This document shows, piece after piece, positions 9,418-20,588 of a DNA stretch of 64,000 nucleotides (positions within the stretch are counted from its first letter, which is position 1; every line of letters begins with the position of its first letter). The notes under the pieces are model-generated. The model had not been told where the DNA came from. It was given only the letters and a program-made list of their open reading frames with translations, and did not search any database. The DNA comes from Jacaranda mimosifolia (taxonomy: Eukaryota; Streptophyta; Magnoliopsida; Lamiales; Bignoniaceae). The stretch lies in the NCBI GenBank assembly GCA_018894105.1, contig CM032129.1, positions 33,373,468 to 33,437,467 on the forward strand, in the 5' to 3' direction. Position numbers and translations under genes: made by a program.

Positions 9418-12400
9418 TTATATTGACGCCGGCATCTCCTCACGGATTCCATATCCATCTAGATGTGCCTTCTGCCATCTCCATGCAGTCTGCAGACTTT
9501 CTTGAAGATTAGTATGTTTTGCTGTCCAGTTCAATTCATTCCTGATCTTGGTCGGATCGCTGTAGACTTCTGCATAGTCACCAGGCCTGCGGGGAAGGAA
9601 ATCAACTTTAATGGGCACCCCAGTTGCCCTCTGACAAGCCTTCACAAACTCCTTCACTGATCTTCCTGATATGGTAAGAAGAATGCTTGAGAAACAATTC
9701 TATTATATGTTGAAATATACAGGTAGTGCTAAAGAGGCCATATACTTGTACCTCTTCCTGTGCCAACATTATAGATGCCAACATGTCCAGGTTTTGCTTT
9801 CTCCAGAGCTTTGACATGAGCATTAACCAAATCAGTGACGTCAATGTAATCACGTATGCATGTGCCATCAGAAGTCTTGTAATCTGTTCCTCTAACCTGC
9901 GTTAGAAATTTGGATTTGAGTGAATCCACAATCTGTGTTTTAGAAAATAGCTGTTTGAAGATGACTGACCTTAAGACCAGGAATGATGCCACGAGCAGCA
10001 TCGAAACAAGCACCAGATATTCGTCCATGCTCACGTAGTTCTGGTCGGGGAGCTTCTCCAAGCCGTCCATCAGGATCAGAACCAATCACATTGAAGTATC
10101 TGAAATATTAAAAGATGAATTGAGAAAGACCAAATAGACTGCCGCTACAGTATTCCTGGCATAGAATTTCCACTATGCAACCATATCATCCACCAAATCA
10201 GAAAAATACTAGTAACTAGTATTGGTGAAGTTTCCTCGTGTATAAACACAAATATAGTCCAAATGAACTCAGGACCTTCCAGCATTGCAAGCAAGATGTG
10301 CTGCAGAGACAAGTGAAAAGAAACTAGAAGCAACATGCAGTATTGCAGCCATTTGCATGCATGCTTTCGAAAGCTTTGCACAGAAAAATGAAGACATGGG
10401 AGAAAATGTTGATAGCTGATTTCGTTGAGCACACTCTGACAAATGGAATAAGATAAAGACAGCATGGAAAGAGCGAGTTGGTTCAGCCATTGATGAACTG
10501 GAGGAAAGGTTACTTAGGATACATCCACAACCTGAATTCTTTTAGTAATACTTGGAACCAAAAATCTGTTCAGCTTTGCGTACCAACCTTAAAATCATGA
10601 CAGCCATAACTGAGTTTTTGCGAAAATCCAGAATTATATCTTCTGCCATTTTCTTGGCTTTTCCATATGGATTTATTGGAAGCTGCACAATAAAAGCAAA
10701 AAAAGCCGTCCGGTGGACAACACCAATTGTAAGAATTGTTGAATAATGAGTATATGCAACTGTAACTTCAGCAACCCACACCTGTGGAGTTTCTTCAGTA
10801 ATTGGCATCTTTTCAGGCTCCCCATAAGTTGCACATGTACTGGAATATATCAAAGTCTTAACTCCATGAGCTGCCATCGCTTCCAATACAATAAGAGTAT
10901 TTGATGTGATATTGTGATAATACCTGAGTTGTAAAAAGTTTTAGGACAAGAAATGTATAAAGGAAAAGAAAAATGAATTTTAATTACAAGAATGTTTAAT
11001 GGTTCAGACTCCTTTTGATATCTGGAGGGACTATAATAATATCAGAAGGTACTCACTTGAGTGGATCAAGTGTACTTTCTCCAACATATGCTACAGCTGC
11101 AAAATGCATCACCGCATCAAATGCATTTTCCGAAAATATTTTGTGGACCTTCATATTTATCAAGGTTAGCATGGGATGAAGAAATTGAATCAATCATAAA
11201 CAATCTAATCCAAAGAAATAAATATGTAAAATGAGGATACCGATTTCGTATCACCAAGGTCAGCATATATAAACTGAAGTCTCCCTGGTTGTGGAAATAG
11301 TTGTTGTAGGACTTTGATGGAACCAAGGTTTCCCCTTGAGAGATTATCCTGTCAAATGACAATATTTAGCTCTTTTCAAGGTCACAGATAATGATTATGG
11401 TAATGAAATATTTCAGAAGGAATTATTAATATCAGAAAGATACCACTATAGTCACACGGTATGAATCCTTAAGAAGTCGTAATGCAGCATGAGAACCAAT
11501 GTAACCAGCACCTCCAGTTACTAAGACATGAGTGACACCTGGTTCGTGAATTGAGAACTGTATGACAACATCAAAGTTTATAAATAGCAGACATCAAGCT
11601 CAAAATAAGAATGAATAAAAGCTGAAAAGCGATCAGAATTCAAATGGAAAATTCAAATGTGTGCAAAGCCTACATAAGAACCAATGGCAAAATGAACATT
11701 GTCTATGGCAGTTGAAAGCAGCAGAAAATGGAAACAGGATTTGACAATAAGACTAATAATGATCTTCGAACTTAAAAAAGCTACTGTTGCCAGCACCAGA
11801 ATGTAATACCATCTCAAAGTACTACGACTTTGGACCTGGTTTAGTTTATTAGCACTTAACATTTCCCCCAAGAATTGAACTGTAACAGAAGAAATCCTTT
11901 TCCAATGCAGTGAAGTGCCAGAAGTTAACATCTATGTGATGCATATTTCATATCTATGTCAGCAAAATATTCTCTGATGCACCAAAAATGTAAGGTTCTT
12001 CCTACATGCCTCAGCTGCCTGAGTATATCAGAGCTCACATTCTGCTCAACATAAAAGAAATAGTAATGACAGTAAGTGCGGCAGCAAGCCATCTATTGTA
12101 CCAGTTCTGAAGTTCACCAACTAAATAGACAGAATTGAGATGTAATAACTTAAGGTAGAAATGCATATGAGCAAATGGGACATAGGCAATTACTTGGCTG
12201 GATGTGTCAAGATTTGGGGATTGCTTGAGCATAATAATGAAAAATGCCGTAAGAGTAGCAGCCATTATGATTTTCCACAAAACATTGGTCTTCTTTTTTG
12301 GGTCTGCATAATCCATGCCTGCAAACGAAAACAAATTGTCATCAGGATTAACTGAAAAAACAGAAATTAAACTAGATATAAAGCTCAATGAAAACAGAAA

Positions 12401-12500
12401 AGAATTTTAAAGACGGTAGAAAAAGAACAAAAAGCTCACCCCCTAATGACATGGATCTATTAGACCTCTGCTGAGTTCTTATTCTTGCAAGACCCAGCAT
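9418..12500 (-). CDS. UXE: UDP-arabinose 4-epimerase (UDP-xylose 4-epimerase, MUR4/UXE type)
   Basis: Ten minus-strand exons join in frame: 12500-12440, 12318-12194, 11557-11444, 11348-11241, 11148-11057, 10923-10782, 10682-10588, 10099-9970, 9896-9752 and 9665-9418. The 419-aa product has the length of Arabidopsis MUR4. The enzyme interconverts UDP-xylose and UDP-arabinopyranose in the Golgi for cell-wall arabinosylation. Visible features: a short cytosolic N-terminus, one membrane segment (33-51), the NAD-binding GGAGYIG (77-83), [10 protein letters not shown] (194-203), catalytic Tyr220 and Lys224 in YGKAK, and RDYIDVTDL. The start codon gives [18 protein letters not shown], matching the family N-terminus. 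All introns are GT-AG. A leader intron probably precedes the start codon. No damage is seen. Confidence 0.95.
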
Positions 12501-13570
12501 TGAAAAATCCTTTTTTCTATTCTAATAAATAATTGAAAAAATCAAGTCTTGACATCAGTTTCAACTGATACCCTCTTCCAATGTGGACTACAAACCCTGA
12601 AATCTGCTTGCATAATGATCAAAAAATCAAACCATGACTAGTAAGAAATCAAAAGAAATGATGAACCAAATAACTTGTTTTAGGAAAAGGTAAAAATTCA
12701 ACTTGGAAGGGAAACTAAAGCTGGGCCCTATAAAAAAAAGATGGCCATAATAACACATCCTAAGTAGTAAAATAATTGGACCTGAAATTAGAAAAACACT
12801 CAAACCTAATGCAATTTCAAAATTATACACCAACCATGGAAACAGAGAGGTCAAAATACAAGAATTTCGAATGATCTTAATACACCCAGAAATATAGAAT
12901 CCGGACAATAGAAAAGCTAGATGCATTTGAATTCAAACGCGAAGAAGAAAACTCTCAAGATCCACCGTCCGATACACCAATCAAAAATCCCAACTCCATG
13001 TAACCCAAAAATATAAAGAAAGCTTAAATTTTCACAACAGATAAAATAAAAAAAAATCATATCTTGAAGCAAAGCAATCAAAAAACAAACTTAACCCAAA
13101 AAAATAGAAGAACCCAAGAGAAAATAAACCTTAATGAGAAAAAAATTCACAAACTTTTTGACGAAGCTGAGCAGCGCATTTGGCATTCCAGGCGTTGCAA
13201 TGAAAATTTGATCAAATAAAAGAATCTTTTTCTCTAACTTCTCAGTACATGTGTGCGTGTGTTTGAATGGTCAGAAGATCTGAAAAAGTAGAAGGGCCAA
13301 TGAAGGGAAACGGTTGCCAAATATAAGGACGAAGGACGATGAGTTCAAACCATCCTTAGAAACATCAAAGATAAATAAAGAAAAAGCATAAAATAGAACA
13401 AGAAAATCAAATTAAGACAAGAACCCACGACATTAACAGAGAATAAACAAAAAAATAAATGCAGAGAGAGCAAACGGAGGAAGAGGGAGAAACCAGGTGG
13501 CGGTGTTGTGGTCGTTCTGCTTGGCGCTTCTGAATTGGCTGCCAATGGAAAAGTACCACAGAGCAACGGA
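12501..13570 (-). promoter_or_regulatory. Leader, 5'-UTR intron and promoter region of the epimerase gene
   Basis: A plausible acceptor (ATTATTAG) lies just upstream of the start codon at about 12524. A donor-like CATTAAG|GTTTAT lies near 13131, so a leader intron of about 600 bp is likely. First-exon and promoter sequence would then lie at about 13132-13560. The minus-strand frames here are open only by chance. Confidence 0.4.
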
Positions 13571-14311
13571 CTTTATTATGAATTTATAATTAATAGCAGT
13601 TTTAAACAAAGAAATAGAGGTGCCCGTTTTTAATTGGATAAATCATAATATAATTAGAAAAATCTAAGATGCAATTTCCATGTAAGTGAGTATGTTTGAA
13701 AAATTATTATATGGGTTGGCGAAGAAACACATTGGGCTTGTTCTTGTGCCTTTTGAATGAATTGTAGAAAATATTTTGGGAGAATGGTTTTTTGGGACAA
13801 AATTTGAAGAATGTGTCATGTATTTCTTTATGTTTTGGGAAAACATTGAGAATAAGTTGATTGCTTCTTTATGTTTTGGGGGGAGACAAATTTTACTGTT
13901 GACATCAAATCAGTTGTTTTTTTGTTGGGTTTGTAGGGTGATTGTAAGGTATTTTATAAATGAATTGTGAGGGATTTTTGGATATTAAAATGTTGAATTT
14001 TGAAATTAAAATGAGAGATCGTGTATGCATTTTGTATTTGTCCTGAGAGTTGGAAAATATCCTGAGAAAATACCAGGAGAACAAGCCCATTAATTTTCAT
14101 TATTTATATCATCACGACCTTTTTTCTTTTTCTTCAGGTTAAGTAGTTATAATTTTTCACTTTTCAATAAAAATTGACAGAAAAGGGTTTTCTTTGAATA
14201 TATGGAGATATTTACCAAATTATTTCACATTAATGATTTTTAATTTTTGAAATATTTTTATTTATATATATGTATACTAAAAAATATATTAGTATTTATT
14301 AAAATTGAAAA
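13571..14311. other. Non-coding spacer
   Basis: AT-rich sequence upstream of the epimerase gene with no supported gene. Confidence 0.5.
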
Positions 14312-14695
14312 ATAGTGTTTGGATATGATTTGAACAAAGAGTTATATCATTTTTATTCTGGATTTTCTGGGTCCATTTTCATTTTTTAATGAAAATGAAA
14401 ACAAAGAGACATCAATTTTTCCCCCATTTTCATAAATATTTTCATTCTCAAAATATTTTTCCAAACAAACTCTTATATTCTCTCTCTATTTTCACTTTTA
14501 ATTTTCTCATATTCACATTTACACGACATTTAGTAGAAAAACACTACATTTTTCAAATATAACTCATTTTCAACTCACCATAACTATTACATTTTAAACA
14601 AAACATTCAAACAACATTTTATTTTCAAAAATACTTTTATAATTAACTTTTTACTATTTTTACAAAAAATGAAAATACTTTTCAGAATATTTTTG
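14312..14695. mobile_element. MITE relic, same family as 15084-15578 and 49033-49403
   Basis: The interior shares phrases with the other two copies, including ACTACATTTTTCAAATA, AACTCATTTTCAAC and AAACAAAACATTCAAACAA. CATTTTCAT runs lie near the left end and ATGAAAATA near the right. The termini are eroded and no TSD is visible. It is non-coding. Confidence 0.6.
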
Positions 14696-15083
14696 CTTGC
14701 ATTGATTTGGTCGAATGTGACAAAAGGACGTGTGCAGTAAAAATTTGTGTCGGGTCAGCACTCAGCAGTAGATTCTAATATAGTATAGTGGGACATATTT
14801 TGTCCTTTTTCCGAACATAAAGTTAAAAAGTTGGTCCTTCCCAACTGTCATGCGACGACCATCTCTCCTCCGGAGGCCCACACGAAGGCCACGTGTCTTG
14901 AAAGCCTTTTCTACCTAACTTTTTCTTCCACTTTTTTGCTACCACAGATCAAACTTCGAAGGCCCCATCCACCGTTCTCACTTTAATTGACACATTTTTA
15001 CTAGTTAGTACTGACCTAACTATCTACCAGAAGATATTTATTATATTGTTAATGGAATTAAGATGTTAAATATTATGGTATTA

Positions 15084-15578
15084 GGCCCCTTCCCTCAAAG
15101 ACTTGGCCCGTTTGGTTTCATTTTCAACACTAATTTTCAGTTTTCTCTTCAAAATAAAAATGAAAATTATTACTATCTACACTATTTTCTCAAATATTTT
15201 ATTTTTAAAATATTTTTTTTTATATATTCTCTCTCAATTTTCACCTTATTTCAACCCTTATTACTACATATATATATTTTTTTATCTTTCTAATATTTAT
15301 CAATCATCATTCACCACAGAAATATTATTTTATATTATTTTTCAAATAAATACATAGCACATCATCAATATAATTCAAATTCAAAAAATTTCTTTTTTTT
15401 AATACAAAAACGTCCAACATCCAAATACAATTCATTTTCATACCTATAAAAACATATAGTTTTAAACAACTCATTCAAATACAACTCATTTTCCAAAATA
15501 CTTTTTCTAGCTAACTTTTCACTATGCATTTTCATTAGAAAATGTAAATGGCCTCAGAAAATGAAACCAAACGGGGCC
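15084..15578. mobile_element. Tourist-like MITE (GGCCC..GTTTGGTTTCATTTTC ends)
   Basis: The right end reads GAAAATGAAACCAAACGGGGCC and is followed by TTA (15579-15581). The left end has TTA (15081-15083) followed by GGCCC, and the matching GTTTGGTTTCATTTTC begins at 15110. The left terminus appears to carry a roughly 21-bp insertion that repeats GGCCC (15084-15088 and 15105-15109). TTA flanks and GGCC-GTTTGG termini suit PIF/Harbinger Tourist elements. The interior is AT-rich and non-coding. Confidence 0.7.
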
Positions 15579-15581
15579 TTA

Positions 15582-16835
15582 GTCCATTTGGATATGTTTT
15601 TTTATTTTAATTTTGTATTTGAATTGAAAAAATAGTCATAATAAGATCGTATTGGATGTTTTGTTTGAAAATATTAATAATAAGTATGTATGTCTAAAAG
15701 AATGTGTATATATATATATATATTTTAAAAATATATATGTATGTTTGAAATAATTTTTAATAAAACTAGCAGTTGTTGCACGCAATATTCGCGCGCATAA
15801 AACTACTTATTGAATCATTTAAAATTAATACATGAAATAATTTAAATTTTGAGTAAAGTTAAAATCGTGTTAGATGTTTTAATATGATAAAGAAAATAAC
15901 GAAAGATGGAATTTTGACCATTCAAATTTGTAGAATTGTGGATTTTGTGAAAAGTATAATTGTGATATTATTGAACCATCACTTCTAAAAGCAACTTAAA
16001 GAAGAAATTTGGAATATTAATAAATTTGGTATCCAAACCATATTTTTGTACTGAATTATCCATTTTATCCTTCAAATTGTATTATCCAATTTAGTTATTG
16101 GAATAATTGAATGGTAAATTATATAAAAAACCACAAATAACTTTTACTTTATACACGAAACAACATTTCTCTTTATAATAGTATAGATGAGTTTTGCTGT
16201 TATGGATCTTGGGCTTTAGAAGGAGTATGGCCCAGCGGCTATCGGGCCTTGGCTCGTCTAGTTTGGAACTTACTAAAAAATAACAAAAATTATTTTAAAA
16301 TAAATCCAAACCCATATGTGTCAGGCCATTATTAATCCTATTTTTGTGAATCCAAATTGGGTTACAATAGGACTAAGCCCAGGCCAACTTGCAGTAGGGT
16401 GCGTGGATTCTGAAGACATCTGGATAAAAAGGGGATACAGTAATCAGCAGAAAACGCGGGAAAGGGCTGGGTACTATTAATAATTGAGATTTGGATTTGG
16501 GAATTGGGGGTGACGCACATGGGACTACTCTGATGAAATCCAGGCCATTCAAGCCAAGGGCTATCACCTGTTTGATTTGACCTGTTGACATGATGTAACC
16601 TTATCTCCCCACTTGTTCCCATCCCCCATTTTATTTTATTTATTTATTAATCCCAATTCCCACCAAACCCCTAGTCTTCCAGCCAGTACTAAAATGAACT
16701 ACTACTTTTTCACTTTGTTTGATTCAAAATAGGGCAACAGTAATGGTAAATTTGGGAAGGGGCAAGATTTTGATTGCCTGATGGTTATAAACAAAAACCC
16801 TAGGGCAAGAAACAACATGGATTTAACTTGATTTG
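15582..16835. other. Non-coding spacer with unclassified repeat-like segment
   Basis: The part at about 15762-16190 starts AAAACTAGCAGTTGTTGCACGC and ends near TATAATAGTATAGAT, which looks like a dispersed plant repeat. I cannot assign it to a class. The rest is AT-rich DNA without a supported gene. The 71-86 codon minus-strand frames near 16362-16622 show no recognisable domain. Confidence 0.35.
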
Positions 16836-16845
16836 ATTTAAATTT

Positions 16846-16966
16846 GTCAAGTGGTCTGTGATCTAATAATATAAATCTTCCATATGATGCGGAGAGTCAG
16901 GAGTTTAAACCTTAATAGACTTCTGATATGCGTATGTGTGTATAATTAAAAAAGAAAATAAATTTA
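16846..16966 (+). mobile_element. tRNA-related SINE copy
   Basis: It shares the family layout: AAGTGGTCTGTG head, CATATGATGCGGAGAGTCAGGAGTTTAAACC middle region (B-box-like, decayed), then a GATATGCGTATGTGTGTATAATT tail and an A-rich end. Candidate TSDs ATTTAAATTT (16836-16845 and 16967-16976) are low in complexity. Confidence 0.6.
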
Positions 16967-17679
16967 ATTTAAATTTAAATGAGTGGCTGAGATTGTGAAA
17001 AGGAAGGGTTGATTTGAAAGGATGAGACCAGCATTAGGCTCACTGACATTGTAAGCCACATATTTAGAATGGGTATTTTTTCTTAATTTGTTCCAACCAA
17101 AATCCACTACTTTTGTACCCTAAAACTACTTAAAAGTGAGTAAATTAATTACTATATATTGACATTGTGGGTCTCTTCATGTTTGAGCTTACCGGCAAGT
17201 TTTCAAATCAAGAAAAGAAATAATAATAATAATCAATGGCTTCCTGATTGGATATATAGTTACAATTAGGTTGGGACATTGCCGCAAGTAAAGAGATCCC
17301 ATGCAAGAGGAAGATTGGTCAACCGACTGCCATCAAGAATTTACCAAAGAAAGAAGAAAAGTTAAAAGGAGAGTGATGCTTCTGATGCAACCCAACACTG
17401 ACACAATTGTACTACCAAAGTTGGAATTTTTTTCAGAAAGAAAAAAACAAAAGAAAAATTATTAAAAGAATTTTAAATAATAGTAATAATAATGTGAGAA
17501 GACAGGTTGAAGTGATATTCAAACTGTCATCACGTCTCCTCCTTCTGCTCCTCTCTGCGTGGTGGTTTATGCAGGGGCCCCTCTCTTGTCCCCTATTTTC
17601 CCTCCCTCCCCTCATCAAATAAAACGAGGAATGATAAAAATATTGAATTATTTGTCTTCTCCACAATTTCTGAATTTTC

Positions 17680-17998
17680 TTTATAAATTTTCTGGCTTGG
17701 TCCATTGTTCACATATTGTGGTGTGTGTAGTCCAAGTTGTTGTTTTCTCTCTTAGGTTTTATTGAATCTTCAAACAGTCTCATTTGCTTCTTTCCTTTTC
17801 AAGAACTCAATAGTTTTCATTTACCCATTAACAGTACTTTGATATTCCAAGCCAGTTACGTTAATTATTTCAAGAAATTAAAATCCCACATGCAGCTGCT
17901 GAATGAATCAGCTCAAGAACACATAATCTGCATGGCAGCTAATTATTAATCGAGTTTAGCTCAAATTTAAACATATATACACTATAAAACTAATCAAG
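17680..17998 (+). promoter_or_regulatory. Probable leader/promoter of the ALOG gene
   Basis: No gene is seen here. TATAAATT near 17681 and TATATA near 17974 are possible TATA motifs. The first would give a leader of about 280 nt, the second only about 20 nt. The choice is undecided. Confidence 0.25.
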
Positions 17999-18655
17999 AT
18001 GTCTGCTTTAGTTAGCCAGTGCAATTCCAGCAACAACGGCAGCCCCACCTCAGAGAACAGCTGCGGCAGCCAAAAGACGGCGGCGGCGGCGGCGGCGTCG
18101 ACGCTCAGCCGCTACGAGTCCCAGAAGCGGCGCGACTGGAACACCTTCGGGCAGTACCTGAAGAACCACAAGCCACCGCTTGTGCTTTGCCGGTGCAGCG
18201 GTGCACACATACTTGAATTCCTCCGCTACCTCGACCAATTCGGCAAGACTAAAGTCCACAACACCGGCTGCCCCTTCTTCGGCCACCCTCATCCGCCGGC
18301 CCCTTGCCCCTGCCCGCTGAAGCAAGCGTGGGGCAGCCTCGACGCGCTAGTTGGCCGCCTACGCGCCGCTTTTGAAGAGAATGGTGGGAGGCCTGAAGCC
18401 AACCCTTTTGGGGCACGCGCCGTGAGGTTGTATCTGAGGGAGGTGAGAGACACACAGGCGAAGGCGAGAGGGATTGCTTATGAGAAGAAGAAGCGCAAGA
18501 AACCGCAGAAACAAGCTGTGGTTTTAGAAGATCAGTTGGAGTGTGATGATGAAGATGATGCTGCTGCTGCAAAAACAAATGGAGGTCTGATGATGGCTGG
18601 AGGATCATCTGGTCCGAGGAGTACAATGATTATTCCTTTATCTGTTCTTAACTAG
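17999..18655 (+). CDS. LSH: ALOG-family (LIGHT-DEPENDENT SHORT HYPOCOTYLS-like) protein
   Basis: A single 218-aa exon, as usual for this family. The ALOG domain spans about residues 34-161: [20 protein letters not shown], then [18 protein letters not shown], the zinc-ribbon-like insert with [16 protein letters not shown] (His87, Cys91, Cys103 and Cys105 among candidate ligands), and [23 protein letters not shown] at 163-168 is a probable nuclear localisation signal. The N-terminus is Ser/Asn/Ala-rich with a GCG-repeat-encoded alanine run; the C-terminus is acidic then Gly/Ser-rich. ALOG proteins are nuclear, plant-specific regulators of shoot and organ boundaries. AATAAA at 18761 may be the poly(A) signal. 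The subfamily (LSH1-10) cannot be assigned here. Confidence 0.95.
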   Translation: MSALVSQCNSSNNGSPTSENSCGSQKTAAAAAASTLSRYESQKRRDWNTFGQYLKNHKPPLVLCRCSGAHILEFLRYLDQFGKTKVHNTGCPFFGHPHPPAPCPCPLKQAWGSLDALVGRLRAAFEENGGRPEANPFGARAVRLYLREVRDTQAKARGIAYEKKKRKKPQKQAVVLEDQLECDDEDDAAAAKTNGGLMMAGGSSGPRSTMIIPLSVLN

Positions 18656-18766
18656 CAGTAAATTAATTTGTAGCAGCCAGTAGTCTAGCTATTTCAGACT
18701 AGTATACTACTTTAGTAAGATTTGCGCTTTTGCTACTTTAGTAGTATTGTTGATTTTCTGAATAAA

Positions 18767-20588
18767 TGGATGATGAAAAGCTGGGTGCTTGCTTTACTAC
18801 TTTAGTAAGACTTGCACTTTTATTTGTTTAAGAGCTTCTTCTTCTTCTTCTGAAGTTGTAAGATTATGACTATTTGAGTTTATGGTACCTAGTTAGCGTC
18901 AAAAACGATGATCAAATCAATCATACATGGATAACTTAAATTACTTTCACAATTCCCTTAATTTTTATATATGCTGCAAACCCTAATTAAGTTCTTGAAA
19001 ACTAGCTGAGAAGCACCATAAGTTGAAATATCAGTAAAGATGAACAAAGTCTCAGTCAGTATATCTATGGCTTAGCTTATGTCTCATTAAATTCTCCAGA
19101 AGATGTTAAATTTGCAAATTCGAAACTTCCAAAGTTGGCTTTTTTTCTGAACAAAGGCGTTTTGAACAAGTTGAAGCTTCAAATCTTCTGTTAGGATCCC
19201 TGCAAATATATATAGCTAGGTTAACATGTTTAGAACATATAATTATAGTAATAATTTCTAAGTATAGAACAGTTACATAATCTGTCTTCAACTGAAGTTC
19301 ATAAAGGCCAGCCATCTCTGGAAAGAAAATCATTGAAAATTGAATAAGGATATTCCTTGGGCCCTCAAAACCAATCCCAAAATCATTAAACCAATACTAC
19401 ATTACTTGGGTGGTATAAAGAATATTTTCTGTAAGGTGTGTCTACGTCAAAACTTACAATCTGTTTTTGCTTTCAATTGATCACAGTCCGCTTTCTTCAT
19501 TATTCTTTGATGTCTGGAAGAAATTTTGCTCCACGATAAGATATGATTGCATGAAAGAAACTTTCACTTTTGCTTCCAAGAAAAATAGAGGCCAGATAGA
19601 CCTATATCACATTTCCTGGTAGAGGAAGCCTTCGCCCTCAGCTGGACTCCAATTCTTCCGAAAATGTATAATTCCCACTACAAGGATATAATGTGCACTA
19701 TCAATTATTTCCACCCCTATTTGTTGACTAAACAAGTCACCTTTAAGAAAATAGACATCTGTAGTAAGAAAACAGGGAAAAACTACTATCCATATTTATA
19801 AATTAAGTTGCCTTTCCCATCCCTCTTTCAGACAGATGGATTTGAATTGCAAGAACAAGATTATAAAGGAATAAATTAAGACCATCTCAGTTTTGATCAT
19901 GCTGGTCTCCATGGGAAATTATTGTTCCTATACTCAGACAACTGGGGGAACATATCCTCTTCCTGATATTAATGCAGCTGCCACTGAAATATTATGAGAA
20001 ACAATTGTCTCGGGGTGATAACAAAATGTCACGTCACCAGCTGAAAAGCACTGCAGATTACATGTATGCTGATAATATATATATATATATATATATCAGC
20101 GACAAGAAACAGAAATTTCTTCAATTTTCAGACATAGTAAATTTACAAAGAAGTGAATATTAAATTTCCGTGCGTAACTGTCAGTGACAACATTAACACA
20201 ATTGTAGAAATACCAAAAGAGAATTGAAAATGCATTATAAGGAGAAAGGGGAAAAAACCAGCCTACTCTGCTATATTGTGTACATACCAAAAACAGTCGC
20301 ATCTCTATATGTCCTCGAAAGGGAAAACAGATGAAAAGATAAAACTGAATAATTTACATCTTCTGGATGTACACATCTCCTTCAATACTGGTCAGCCAGA
20401 GTTCCCATATGTTACTATAGCAAGAGCCCTTTTGGTGCACGCATCTTGACTCTGGTCGGGCCATAAACACCTTCCCGTGCTAACTCCGATTGATTCACCC
20501 ACAAACCTCGGGAAGGATTTAAGATTTTCTTGATTTCAGAAATAAGGGGAATGTTATTTTTGTCTTGTTGCTGGAAGAAAGAATAGAC
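18767..20588. other. Spacer between ALOG and AP2-like genes, with (AT)n
   Basis: The part near 20590 is probably the 3'-UTR of the minus-strand AP2-like gene. A perfect AT microsatellite lies at 20074-20097. No other gene is supported. Confidence 0.5.

Noticed and set aside
9608..10886. Several minus-strand frames within the epimerase gene that run through introns
   Set aside because: They are exons extended into introns; the spliced ten-exon model explains them.
15762..16190. Possible Helitron or other dispersed repeat
   Set aside because: Suggestive ends only; no TSD, hairpin or termini I can defend, so no class is assigned.
16362..16622. Two minus-strand frames of 72-86 codons
   Set aside because: Overlapping registers, no domain, no splice or promoter context; chance frames.
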